From contig NZ_JAFLNL010000005.1 in the NCBI RefSeq assembly GCF_017313785.1, positions 186,001-250,000 of the forward strand: a DNA stretch of 64,000 nucleotides, read 5' to 3'. This DNA comes from Flagellimonas aurea (GTDB taxonomy: Bacteria > Bacteroidota > Bacteroidia > Flavobacteriales > Flavobacteriaceae). Position numbers and translations under genes: made by a program. The notes beneath the pieces were generated by a model. It searched no databases, was not told the DNA's origin, and saw only the letters and a program-made list of their open reading frames with translations. This document shows positions 53,689-62,139 of this stretch, one piece after another. Position 1 is the stretch's first letter; each line of letters opens with the position of its first letter.

Positions 53689-53713
53689 AAAGGAGCCTCA
53701 TGAAAGCTCCTTT
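53689..53713 (-). terminator. terminator after metK
   Basis: AAAGGAGC / GCTCCTTT, a perfect 8-bp stem with a 9-base loop, preceded by an A run (U run in the transcript), 20 bases after the metK stop. Confidence 0.82.
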
Positions 53714-53733
53714 ATCATTTTATTTTTGATGAA

Positions 53734-54987
53734 TCAAAGTCCGAAGGTGGCCTTCACCTTGTCCACCATATCCAATTTTTCCCAAGTGAAGAGTTCCACT
53801 TCTTTTTCAATACGACCATTATAGGGTGATTCAAAAACCTTGGTCACGGTTCTGGGTTGTTTACCCAAATGACCATACGCGGCAGTTTCCAAATAAATAG
53901 GGTTACGCAGCTTTAACCGTTCCTCAATCGCAAAAGGTCGCATGTCAAATAGTTCGGATGCCTTTTTTGCTATCTCGCCATCAGTCATATTAACGTTGGA
54001 AGATTTATAAGTATCGACAAAAATGGATGTAGGCTCCACGACACCAATGGCGTAGCTCACCTGCACTAAAATCTCATTGGCCACACCCGCAGCAACCAAG
54101 TTCTTGGCCATATGGCGCGCAGCGTATGCAGCACTACGATCAACCTTGCTCGGATCCTTTCCACTAAAAGCACCTCCTCCATGGGCTCCTTTTCCACCAT
54201 AGGTATCCACAATTATCTTTCTTCCGGTAAGGCCCGCATCTCCATGTGGCCCACCTATCACAAATTTTCCTGTTGGGTTGATGTGATATTTGATATTATC
54301 GGTAAACAATTTTTGAATACTCTCGGGCATCAATTTTTTTACCTCTGGAATCAGAATATTAACGATATCCTCCTTGATTTTGGCCAGCATCACGTCATCC
54401 TCGTCAAACTCATCATGCTGGGTGGAGACCACAATGGTATCAATCCGTTGCGGAACATTGTCATCGGAATACTCAATGGTAACTTGAGCTTTGGCATCTG
54501 GACGTAAATATGGAATTCGGGTTCCCTCTCTTCTCAAATCGGCCAACTTCTCCAGGATCTTATGGGAAATATCCAACGCCAAGGGCATATAGTTATGCGT
54601 CTCAGTGGTAGCATAACCGAACATCATACCTTGGTCGCCAGCACCTTGCTCTTCTTTTGAACCACGGTCAACACCTTGGTTAATGTCCTGTGATTGTTCG
54701 TGGATCAATGAAATTACCCCGCAGGAATCACCACTGAATTTATATTCACCTTTGGTATAGCCAATTTTATTGATGACCTCCCTAGCAATACTCTGCAGAT
54801 CCACATAGGTATGGCTCTTCACCTCCCCTGCCAACACTACCTGTCCCGTGGTAACCATCGTTTCGCACGCAACCTTGCTCTCCGGATCAAAGGCCAAAAA
54901 ATTATCCAACAATGCATCACTGATCTGATCTGCAATCTTGTCCGGATGTCCCTCACTAACGGATTCTGATGTAAATAAATACGCCAT
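53734..54987 (-). CDS. metK: S-adenosylmethionine synthetase
   Basis: MetK makes SAM from methionine and ATP. The 417-residue protein has [20 protein letters not shown] at the N-terminus, [12 protein letters not shown] (methionine-binding), [20 protein letters not shown] and [19 protein letters not shown]. It is slightly longer than the E. coli enzyme because of an insert near residues 175-200 typical of Bacteroidota. It is monocistronic, with a SAM-II-like RNA in its leader and a terminator after it, so the product can repress its own synthesis. Confidence 0.97.
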   Translation of the reverse strand: MAYLFTSESVSEGHPDKIADQISDALLDNFLAFDPESKVACETMVTTGQVVLAGEVKSHTYVDLQSIAREVINKIGYTKGEYKFSGDSCGVISLIHEQSQDINQGVDRGSKEEQGAGDQGMMFGYATTETHNYMPLALDISHKILEKLADLRREGTRIPYLRPDAKAQVTIEYSDDNVPQRIDTIVVSTQHDEFDEDDVMLAKIKEDIVNILIPEVKKLMPESIQKLFTDNIKYHINPTGKFVIGGPHGDAGLTGRKIIVDTYGGKGAHGGGAFSGKDPSKVDRSAAYAARHMAKNLVAAGVANEILVQVSYAIGVVEPTSIFVDTYKSSNVNMTDGEIAKKASELFDMRPFAIEERLKLRNPIYLETAAYGHLGKQPRTVTKVFESPYNGRIEKEVELFTWEKLDMVDKVKATFGL

Positions 54988-55074
54988 TATACTTATATAT
55001 TTTAATGAAGATTTGACAGAAGGGGCTCTAGAAGTCTACATCCTTTCGGGACGCCCGTATGCGGTACGGTGAAA

Positions 55075-55145
55075 CTGCTTTAGCATTTTTTGATCCTGAA
55101 CCAAAGATTCGGGACAAGAGGTTGCAATCAGTCAAATCTTTCCTC
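55075..55145 (-). promoter_or_regulatory. SAM-II-like riboswitch in the metK leader
   Basis: On the minus strand GAGG (55145-55142) and CCTC (55121-55118) close P1. The loop between reads GATTTGACTGATTGCA, and the downstream strand reads AAATGCTAAAGCAG. These are the two conserved blocks of SAM-II (SAM_alpha). The pseudoknot pair CTG with CAG replaces the usual CCG with CGG, a compensatory change. An extra hairpin (TCCCGAA/TTCAGGA, one mismatch) is inserted between the blocks. Downstream are two more hairpins (CCGTA/TACGG and CGTCC/GGATG). The 322-base stretch 54988-55309 holds this element and its promoter; the rest has no gene that I see. Confidence 0.7.
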
Positions 55146-55156
55146 GTTTCAAGGGC

Positions 55157-55164
55157 CAAAAGTA
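55157..55164 (-). promoter_or_regulatory. metK: -7 promoter element of metK
   Basis: TACTTTTG on the minus strand matches TAnnTTTG exactly and would start transcription near 55150, right at the 5' end of the SAM-II-like element, which supports both calls. Confidence 0.55.
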
Positions 55165-55309
55165 CATATTTGAAACGTATTTTAAAACTTTGTTTTGACC
55201 GATGCACACCACTTCCATTTCAACCAGTTTTTTTTCGATAAGTAGATATACTTTGTATATTGCGACGATTTCATTCCCTTGGTACAAACACAAAAAACAC
55301 TGACATCTT

Positions 55310-55927
55310 ATGCATATTGCTGTGGCAGGCAACATCGGGGCCGGCAAAACTACGTTGACCAATTTACTTGCAAAACATTACAAGTGGGAGGCCCATTTTG
55401 AAGATGTGGTGGACAACCCGTATCTCGATGATTTTTATACCCAGATGGAGCGATGGAGCTTCAACCTTCAGATCTACTTTTTGAACAGTAGGTACCGTCA
55501 AATTTTAAAGATCAGGGAAAGTGGCAAAAGTGTAATCCAGGACCGTACCATTTATGAGGACGCCCATATTTTTGCCCCTAACCTCCACGCGATGGGACTC
55601 ATGACCAATCGTGACTATGAAAACTACAAGGGCCTATTTGAATTGATGGAATCCTTGGTGCAACCGCCGGATTTAATGATATACCTACGCAGTTCCATCC
55701 CCAATTTGGTCAATCAAATCCATAAACGTGGGCGTGAATATGAAAACTCAATCTCCATTGACTACTTGAGCCGCCTGAACGAGCGCTATGAAGCTTGGGT
55801 GAACACCTATAAAAAGGGCAAATTGCTCATCTTTGATGTGGACAATCTTGATTTTGTGGACAATCCCGAAGACTTGGGGGAGGTCATCAACCGAATCGAT
55901 GGGGAAATTCATGGACTTTTTGAATAG
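55310..55927 (+). CDS. deoxynucleoside kinase
   Basis: The 205-residue protein has P-loop GNIGAGKTT (7-15), the substrate segment WSFNLQIYFLNSRY, the DRS-like motif QDRTIYEDAHIF and the lid-region RGREYENSISIDYL. This is the deoxyadenosine/deoxyguanosine/deoxycytidine kinase family, which salvages deoxynucleosides. The exact base is not readable. It starts at an ATG and is divergent from metK. A gap of 70 bases separates it from the PAP2 gene in the same direction. Confidence 0.92.
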   Translation: MHIAVAGNIGAGKTTLTNLLAKHYKWEAHFEDVVDNPYLDDFYTQMERWSFNLQIYFLNSRYRQILKIRESGKSVIQDRTIYEDAHIFAPNLHAMGLMTNRDYENYKGLFELMESLVQPPDLMIYLRSSIPNLVNQIHKRGREYENSISIDYLSRLNERYEAWVNTYKKGKLLIFDVDNLDFVDNPEDLGEVINRIDGEIHGLFE

Positions 55928-55997
55928 CCTGGGCCACCACGAAATCTTTTTTTTGAAAACACTTATTTTTTTCGATTCTAGATCGATATAATATTCA

Positions 55998-56750
55998 ATG
56001 AGACATTTCAAAAAAATATTATTTTTTCTACTTTTCATCACCGCTCATATTTTTGGTCAGTCCATAAAAAACGATTCGCTCCAACAGCAAAAAAATCCAA
56101 GGTTCAAATACCAATCCTTGATTATTCCGGCGTCGTTGATAACCTATGGCGTTATTGGCTTGGAGAGCCATCAATTAAAATTTCTTAATTCTGACATCAA
56201 AAATGAAATCAATGAGCACATCGATACAAGGTTCACCATTGACGACATATCACAATACACACCATTTCTATCGGTCTACGGATTGAATGCGTTTGGTATC
56301 AAGGGAAAACACAACTTTAAAGATAGGACCATAATTTTGGGGACCGCCTATTTGATCATGGGTGCCACGGTCAATACCATTAAAAAGACCTCAAATGTGG
56401 AAAGGCCCGACGGTTCTTCCAAAAATTCATTCCCTTCCGGACATACTGCAACTGCTTTTATGGGAGCGGAATTTTTATATCAGGAGTACAAGCACATCTC
56501 GCCTTGGTATGGCATAATGGGATACACCATGGCAGCTGGAACGGGCTTTTTTAGAATTTATAATGATAGACATTGGCTCACCGATGTAGCCGCTGGGGCC
56601 GGAATAGGAATGCTAAGCGCCAAGATTGCCTATTGGATTCACCCCTTTATCAAAAACACCCTTTTCAAGGACAAGGAAACCATGGATGGAGCCATTGTGC
56701 CATTCTACAACGGTGAACAAGTTGGTTTAGGATTATCCATGTCCTTCTAA
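55998..56750 (+). CDS. PAP2-family phosphatase
   Basis: The 250-residue protein has a signal peptide (ILFFLLFITAHIFGQS) and the three PAP2 motifs: KTSNVERPDG (KxxxxxxRP), PSGHTATAF, and RIYNDRHWLTDVAAG, where the second and third supply the catalytic histidines. Enzymes of this family dephosphorylate lipid phosphates such as undecaprenyl or phosphatidylglycerol phosphates, or lipid A, on the periplasmic side. Few clear membrane helices are seen, so it may be a periplasmic or outer-membrane-linked form. Confidence 0.9.
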   Translation: MRHFKKILFFLLFITAHIFGQSIKNDSLQQQKNPRFKYQSLIIPASLITYGVIGLESHQLKFLNSDIKNEINEHIDTRFTIDDISQYTPFLSVYGLNAFGIKGKHNFKDRTIILGTAYLIMGATVNTIKKTSNVERPDGSSKNSFPSGHTATAFMGAEFLYQEYKHISPWYGIMGYTMAAGTGFFRIYNDRHWLTDVAAGAGIGMLSAKIAYWIHPFIKNTLFKDKETMDGAIVPFYNGEQVGLGLSMSF

Positions 56751-56842
56751 TTTTTGAACATTGGATATAGGGACTTCTTTTTAGACCCAATATTGGGTAT
56801 ATTTAAGTGCATTTAACCACATCGCAAACTAAATACAACATC

Positions 56843-58120
56843 ATGAGAACAATAACGCGAAACCAATACCTGGCCCTCTTCTTTGCATTTTTTCTTTATT
56901 TGGGCATCCAAGCCCAAGAACTCAGCCAAGCCTCTCCAGAAGATGTAGGCATGTCTTCCGAACGACTGGAAAGACTCTCAAAAACCTTTCAGGGTTATAT
57001 CGATGAAAAAGAGTTGCCTGGAGCAACTTTACTTGTAGCCCGAAAAGGCAAGATTGCCTATTTTGAATCCTTTGGAAAAAACGATCTGGAAAACAATGTT
57101 CCCATGACAAAAAATTCCATATTTAGGATTGCTTCTCAAACCAAGGCCATTGTAAGCACAGGAATAATGATGTTGCAAGAAAATGGCAGCTTATTGATTA
57201 CGGATCCTGTTGGGAAATATATCCCAGAGTTCATGGAAACCACGGTAGCCGTTCGCAAGGATGATGGTTCTTATGATATCGTACCTGCCAATAGACCGAT
57301 AACCATTCGGGACTTGCTCACACATACATCTGGTGTGTCCTATGGAGAGGGCATTGCTGCCGATTTATGGAAAAAAGCTGGAATACAAGGCTGGTATTTT
57401 GCCGATAGGGACGAACCCATATTGGCCACCGTAAAAAGAATGGCAAAACTACCTTTTGAATCGCAGCCCGGCGAAGCGTTTGTTTACGGCTATAACACAG
57501 ATATTTTGGGTGCAGTTATCGAAGTGGCATCGGGAAAACCATTGGATGTTTTTTTAAAGGAGAACATTCTCGACCCATTGGGCATGAACGACACCCATTT
57601 TTATCTCCCAAAAGAGAAGACCGAACGATTAGCTACAGTATATTCCTCTACCGAAAATGGTCTGGAGCGTGCACCAAATCCTGGGGGTATGGTAGGGCAA
57701 GGAGCTTATATCAACGGACCGCGAAAAAGTTTTTCAGGCGGAGCAGGGTTGTTGAGCACGGCTTCGGACTACGCCAAATTCCTTCAAATGATGTTGAACA
57801 AAGGCGCTTTCAACGGAAAACAGCTTCTTTCCCCAAAAACCGTTGAACTCATGACTGTAGACCATTTGGGCGAGGCCACTTTTCCTTGGGCAGGTGGCAC
57901 TGGTTTTGGTTTGGGATTTTCTGTTGTAGAAGATTTGGGAGATAGAGGCCTTCCCGGGTCGGTCGGTGAATATGGTTGGGGCGGGGCTTACCATTCCAAC
58001 TACTGGGTAGACCCTGAAGAGGAAATGTTAGTGGTCTATTTTACCCAACTGATTCCCGCAGGCGACATTGACGATCATGGAAAATTAAGGGCTTTGGTCT
58101 ATCAGTCCATTGTAGATTAG
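56843..58120 (+). CDS. secreted class C beta-lactamase-fold serine hydrolase
   Basis: From the ATG at 56843 the protein has 425 residues; 12 codons upstream add nothing family-like. A signal peptide (YLALFFAFFLYLGIQA) is followed by the SxxK motif in FRIASQTKAIVSTG, the tyrosine motif in VYGYNTDIL and GGAGLLSTASDYAKF. The C-terminal part is GTGFGLGFSVVEDLG. It is an esterase or peptidase of the class C/PBP group; the name beta-lactamase does not imply antibiotic resistance here. It is preceded by the PAP2 gene (92 bases) in the same direction. Confidence 0.88.
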   Translation: MRTITRNQYLALFFAFFLYLGIQAQELSQASPEDVGMSSERLERLSKTFQGYIDEKELPGATLLVARKGKIAYFESFGKNDLENNVPMTKNSIFRIASQTKAIVSTGIMMLQENGSLLITDPVGKYIPEFMETTVAVRKDDGSYDIVPANRPITIRDLLTHTSGVSYGEGIAADLWKKAGIQGWYFADRDEPILATVKRMAKLPFESQPGEAFVYGYNTDILGAVIEVASGKPLDVFLKENILDPLGMNDTHFYLPKEKTERLATVYSSTENGLERAPNPGGMVGQGAYINGPRKSFSGGAGLLSTASDYAKFLQMMLNKGAFNGKQLLSPKTVELMTVDHLGEATFPWAGGTGFGLGFSVVEDLGDRGLPGSVGEYGWGGAYHSNYWVDPEEEMLVVYFTQLIPAGDIDDHGKLRALVYQSIVD

Positions 58121-58217
58121 ATACGTTTTTCAATTTCCCTCAACCAAATAGCCCGTTCACTCATTGGCGTTTTAATTCGGTCCATTTTCAAAGTAGCTTA
58201 CCATAGCTATTAACTAC

Positions 58218-58229
58218 GCCTGTACAGGC
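58218..58229. promoter_or_regulatory. perfect 12-bp palindrome before the tonB gene
   Basis: GCCTGTACAGGC is a perfect palindrome ending 16 bases before the ATG at 58246. It could be an operator or a small leader hairpin; no regulator is adjacent. Confidence 0.4.
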
Positions 58230-58245
58230 CAAAAATTTGAAAATT

Positions 58246-58962
58246 ATGGAACCGAAAAAAAATCCACAACTCGATTTAAGACGAAACAGCCTTCTCTACT
58301 TTTTTGTTGGCATGACGTTGGTATTACTCATGGCTTATTTGGCCTTGGAGTTGAAGACCTATTACCAAGATGATTCTTGGGACGTTGGTGAATTAAAGGT
58401 TGACGACCAATTGATTGAAGACGCTACCATTCTCAAAATAAAACTTCCAGAGCCTCCCAAGCCCAAAATCCAGACCCCTCCGAAAATTGAAATCAAGAAT
58501 AATGATGAGAAGATAGAGGAAACTGTGATAGAAGCTTCTGATACTAATCAGGATACCGAAATTGCCAAAGTTGAAGATGTTGCTGTGGCGGAAGACGATA
58601 TTCCAGAGGAGATACCGTTTATTTTGATTGAGAACGCCCCCATTTTTCCTGGTTGTGAAAATGAGAATACTGAGAAAGAGAAAAGAGATTGTTTTCAAGA
58701 AATGATACAAAAGCATATAAGAAAGAACTTTCGTTATCCTGATCCTGCAAAAGAGATGGGATTGCAAGGTAGGGTGAGCATTATGTTCACAATTGACAAA
58801 GATGGTTCAATCAACAACTTGCGACTTCGTGGACCTCATGAATCTTTAGAAAAAGAAGCGGCTAGAATAATATCAAAATTACCCGAAATGAAACCAGGAG
58901 AACAGAGAGGCATACCCGTAAAGGTTTCCTATTCTCTTCCCATCACGTTTAAATTGAATTAA
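58246..58962 (+). CDS. TonB-family energy transducer
   Basis: The 238-residue protein has a short cytoplasmic N-terminus, one membrane helix (about 16-37; LLYFFVGMTLVLLMAYLALEL), a Pro/Lys/Glu-rich spacer (LPEPPKPKIQTPPKIEIK) and a C-terminal TonB domain (about 150-238; NFRYPDPAKEMGLQGRVSIMFTIDKDGSI). It should pass the proton-motive force from ExbBD to outer-membrane TonB-dependent receptors. The start is ATG at 58246; a TTG three codons earlier is weaker. ExbB and ExbD are not in the window. Confidence 0.92.
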   Translation: MEPKKNPQLDLRRNSLLYFFVGMTLVLLMAYLALELKTYYQDDSWDVGELKVDDQLIEDATILKIKLPEPPKPKIQTPPKIEIKNNDEKIEETVIEASDTNQDTEIAKVEDVAVAEDDIPEEIPFILIENAPIFPGCENENTEKEKRDCFQEMIQKHIRKNFRYPDPAKEMGLQGRVSIMFTIDKDGSINNLRLRGPHESLEKEAARIISKLPEMKPGEQRGIPVKVSYSLPITFKLN

Positions 58963-58965
58963 TAA

Positions 58966-58993
58966 AAAAACCACGCCAAATGGCGTGGTTTTT
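58966..58993. terminator. bidirectional terminator between tonB and hppA
   Basis: AAAAACCACGCCA / TGGCGTGGTTTTT, a perfect 13-bp stem with a 2-base loop between convergent genes. Confidence 0.93.
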
Positions 58994-59015
58994 CCAGCTT
59001 TCAAAAAAGCGCGAG

Positions 59016-61418
59016 CTAATCCTTTGCCTCGGCACTCTTATATTCTTGTATTTTTTTCTCCAATTCTTCTTTGGAATCGGCCATAAGCTCTTCGGTCTCT
59101 TCAACAACCTCTCCGTTTTCATTCGTACTCGAGGTAACCACAGCTTTGTATTTGCCATCAGCAGTATTACTGATCTCGACCCTGATTTCCTTTTCAATTG
59201 CTCTGGTTTCTTTCATTCCCTCTTCAGTGATGGTAATCATGGTTCCATCTTCTTTACTGATACCAACTCCATCTGCCGGGGAAAGGCTTACCAAACTAGG
59301 TGCGATTACCAAAGCCACTACGGACATTAATTTAAGCAAAATATTTAAAGAAGGACCGGAAGTATCCTTAAAAGGATCACCTACGGTATCACCTACCACT
59401 GCGGCTTTATGTGCATCACTGCCTTTACGGCCTTCACTTTCGATGGTCTTTTTGGCATTATCCCATGCCCCACCCGCGTTGGATTGGAATATGGCCATGA
59501 GCACACCAGCGGTGGTCACCCCTGCCAAAAGTCCGCCCAACATCTCAGCACCGCCTATAAAACCAATCGCCACAGGAACGGCAATGGCCAACAATCCTGG
59601 CAATACCATCTCTTTTATGGAAGCCTGTGTTGAAATGGCCACACACTTTTCATATTCTGCCAAACCATCGGCAGCATCAAATATCTTTCTGTCCTCGGCA
59701 GTTGCTTTCGAAATATCGGAATCATACTTTCGCATCACCTCCAAAGCTGCTTTCAACTGTGGAATATCCCTGAACTGTCGACGCACCTCTTCGATCATGG
59801 CCATGGCAGCCCTACCTACGGCGTTCATGGAAAGCGCTGAAAATACAAATGGCAACATACCTCCGAGCAGGAGTCCGGCCATGATATCGGGTTGGGACAC
59901 ATCAATTGAGGTAACTCCGGCCGTTTTCATAAAGGCTGCAAAAAGCGCTAATGCGGTCAATGCAGCGGACGCAATGGCAAATCCTTTACCAATTGCTGCG
60001 GTAGTGTTTCCTACAGCATCCAATTTATCCGTTCTTTCGCGAACTTCGCTGGGAAGTTCCGCCATTTCGGCGATACCACCTGCGTTATCCGAAATAGGTC
60101 CGTAGGCATCAACAGCCAATTGGATACCGGTATTGGCCAACATTCCCACTGCGGCGATTGCAATTCCGTACAATCCTGCAAAATGATGGGAAACCAAAAT
60201 GGCTGCGGCAATTAAAATAATAGGCACCGCTGTTGACATCATTCCTACTCCAAGACCGGCAATGATATTGGTTGCCGCTCCAGTTTCTGACTGTCGCACT
60301 ATGGAATTCACAGGCTTTGTTCCGGTTCCTGTATAATATTCTGTTACTTTTCCGACTAGGAGTCCAGCTACCAGACCAGCAATAGTTGCCCAGAATACTC
60401 CCATGGAAGTAAATTCCTTTCCTCCTTCGACCCAAGATTCTGGCAGCATTCCTGTAATTATAAAGTAGGAAGCGATCAACATCAAACCTGCTGATCCAAA
60501 TTCACCAATATTCAAGGCTGTCTGCGGATTACCACCATCCTTTACCCTTACAAAAAAGGTACCTATAATGGACATCACGATTCCCACCGCCGCCAATGCC
60601 AAAGGCAAGTACACGGCTCCAAGGCCATCGAACGCAGTTTGAAATTCAGGTAATCCAGCAAATACGGCGCCCAATACCATTGTACCAATAATGGATCCTA
60701 CGTAAGATTCAAAAAGGTCAGCTCCCATACCGGCAACGTCCCCAACATTGTCCCCAACATTGTCGGCAATGGTTGCAGGGTTCAAAGGGTGGTCCTCGGG
60801 AATTCCCGCTTCGACCTTACCGACCAAATCGGCACCAACATCTGCTGCCTTTGTGTAGATACCTCCGCCCACACGGGCAAACAATGCTATGGATGAAGCC
60901 CCTAGCGAAAAACCGGAGAGCACGTTCAATACTTCGGCGATTTCCCAACCTTGACCACTATAGATCATGAAGAGTCCGCTCAGCCCCAATACTCCGAGAC
61001 CGACAACACCGAGGCCCATAACTGCACCACCGGCGAAGGCTACTTCGAGTGCTTTGCCCAATGATGTTCTTGCTGCATTGGTTGTACGAACGTTGGCTTT
61101 AGTGGCAACCTTCATTCCAATAAACCCAGCGAGGGCGGAACAGATGGCCCCCACAATAAAGGAAACGGCCACCATACCATTGGAACCTGCTTCGTTACTT
61201 CCTTTAAAGAAGAGCAGCACGGCAACACAGACCACGAAAATGCTCAATATTTTATACTCGGCCTTTAAAAAGGACATTGCACCATCGGCAATATTCTTGG
61301 CAATTCTTGCCATTTTATCGGTACCGACCTCTTGTTTGGAAATCCACATGTTCTTGATAAATACATAAAGAAGGCCCAAGACACCAAATACAGGCAAAAA
61401 TTTTACGATTAAATCCAT
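59016..61418 (-). CDS. hppA: membrane-bound pyrophosphatase, K+-dependent type
   Basis: The 800-residue integral membrane protein couples PPi hydrolysis to ion export. It has about 16 membrane helices and the acidic PPi site [19 protein letters not shown] followed by DNVGDNVGD. The [10 protein letters not shown] motif has Ala where K+-independent pumps have Lys, which marks the K+-dependent class; many of these pump Na+, likely here. A tail of about 80 residues, rich in Glu and Lys (from [17 protein letters not shown] on), is additional to the usual core. It lies downstream of the soluble pyrophosphatase gene, with a terminator between. Confidence 0.94.
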   Translation of the reverse strand: MDLIVKFLPVFGVLGLLYVFIKNMWISKQEVGTDKMARIAKNIADGAMSFLKAEYKILSIFVVCVAVLLFFKGSNEAGSNGMVAVSFIVGAICSALAGFIGMKVATKANVRTTNAARTSLGKALEVAFAGGAVMGLGVVGLGVLGLSGLFMIYSGQGWEIAEVLNVLSGFSLGASSIALFARVGGGIYTKAADVGADLVGKVEAGIPEDHPLNPATIADNVGDNVGDVAGMGADLFESYVGSIIGTMVLGAVFAGLPEFQTAFDGLGAVYLPLALAAVGIVMSIIGTFFVRVKDGGNPQTALNIGEFGSAGLMLIASYFIITGMLPESWVEGGKEFTSMGVFWATIAGLVAGLLVGKVTEYYTGTGTKPVNSIVRQSETGAATNIIAGLGVGMMSTAVPIILIAAAILVSHHFAGLYGIAIAAVGMLANTGIQLAVDAYGPISDNAGGIAEMAELPSEVRERTDKLDAVGNTTAAIGKGFAIASAALTALALFAAFMKTAGVTSIDVSQPDIMAGLLLGGMLPFVFSALSMNAVGRAAMAMIEEVRRQFRDIPQLKAALEVMRKYDSDISKATAEDRKIFDAADGLAEYEKCVAISTQASIKEMVLPGLLAIAVPVAIGFIGGAEMLGGLLAGVTTAGVLMAIFQSNAGGAWDNAKKTIESEGRKGSDAHKAAVVGDTVGDPFKDTSGPSLNILLKLMSVVALVIAPSLVSLSPADGVGISKEDGTMITITEEGMKETRAIEKEIRVEISNTADGKYKAVVTSSTNENGEVVEETEELMADSKEELEKKIQEYKSAEAKD

Positions 61419-61476
61419 AGGTTAGATAGTTTAGAATTTTTTAATGCCAGCTAATGTAGTAAAATACGAAGTAATA

Positions 61477-61515
61477 AAAAAAATGCGCCTTTAATTATTA
61501 AAAGCGCATTTTTTT
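61477..61515 (-). terminator. terminator between ppa and hppA
   Basis: AAAAAAATGCGC / GCGCATTTTTTT, a perfect 12-bp stem with a 15-base loop, 20 bases after the ppa stop; the A run provides the U tract. Confidence 0.88.
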
Positions 61516-61534
61516 AAAGTTATATTTATGTAAT

Positions 61535-62062
61535 CTATATGGTATAAGCCCTTCTTTTTTTGTGGTCGCTATCTTCGTAGCGTTGAACACACTCATGATA
61601 GATTTGTATGGCCTCATTTACATCTCCCCATCCACCGGTATCTACCTTCTTCTCTTCCAAATCTTTATATACTTGAAAGAAATGTTCAATCTCTTTTAAT
61701 CGGTGTGGATTCAATTCGCTGATATCGTCCCTTTTACTCCAGATAGGGTCAGAAACAGGAACACAGATGATTTTTTCATCCGGTCCTTTTTCATCGGTCA
61801 TATGGAAAACCCCAACAGGTTTTACTTCTACAACAACCATGGGATATGTGGGTTCGGTACAAAGAACCAAAACGTCCAATGGGTCCCCGTCCAAGGCCAA
61901 GGTCTCTGGAATGAAACCATAGTCTCCAGGGTACATCATTGAAGAAAAAAGGGTTCTGTCAAATCGAATTTTGTTGAGGGTGAAGTCGTATTCGTACTTG
62001 TTCCTGCTACCTTTTGGAATTTCTACAAGTACATCGAAGGTAATACGTGGTTTTTTAGACAT
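61535..62062 (-). CDS. ppa: inorganic pyrophosphatase, soluble family I
   Basis: It hydrolyses PPi to phosphate in the cytoplasm. From the ATG at 62060-62062 the protein has 175 residues (MSKKPRITFDVLVEIPKGSRNKYEYD). Active-site residues are in GDYGFIPETLALDGDPLDVLVL, the family I signature with three Asp. A longer frame to 62116 starts upstream in non-family sequence. It is close to the membrane-bound pyrophosphatase gene, which does the same chemistry while storing energy. Confidence 0.96.
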   Translation of the reverse strand: MSKKPRITFDVLVEIPKGSRNKYEYDFTLNKIRFDRTLFSSMMYPGDYGFIPETLALDGDPLDVLVLCTEPTYPMVVVEVKPVGVFHMTDEKGPDEKIICVPVSDPIWSKRDDISELNPHRLKEIEHFFQVYKDLEEKKVDTGGWGDVNEAIQIYHECVQRYEDSDHKKRRAYTI

Positions 62063-62139
62063 GTTAGTGATATAATTTATGCTGCAAAAATAACCAGTAT
62101 TACTGGAATAGACCACATAATTCGCAGGTTTCCTTTGAA

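Noticed and set aside
59071-60105. 344-codon open frame on the plus strand
   Set aside because: It is fully antisense to hppA; Ala/Ser/Pro-rich composition follows from the hppA codons and it has no start context.
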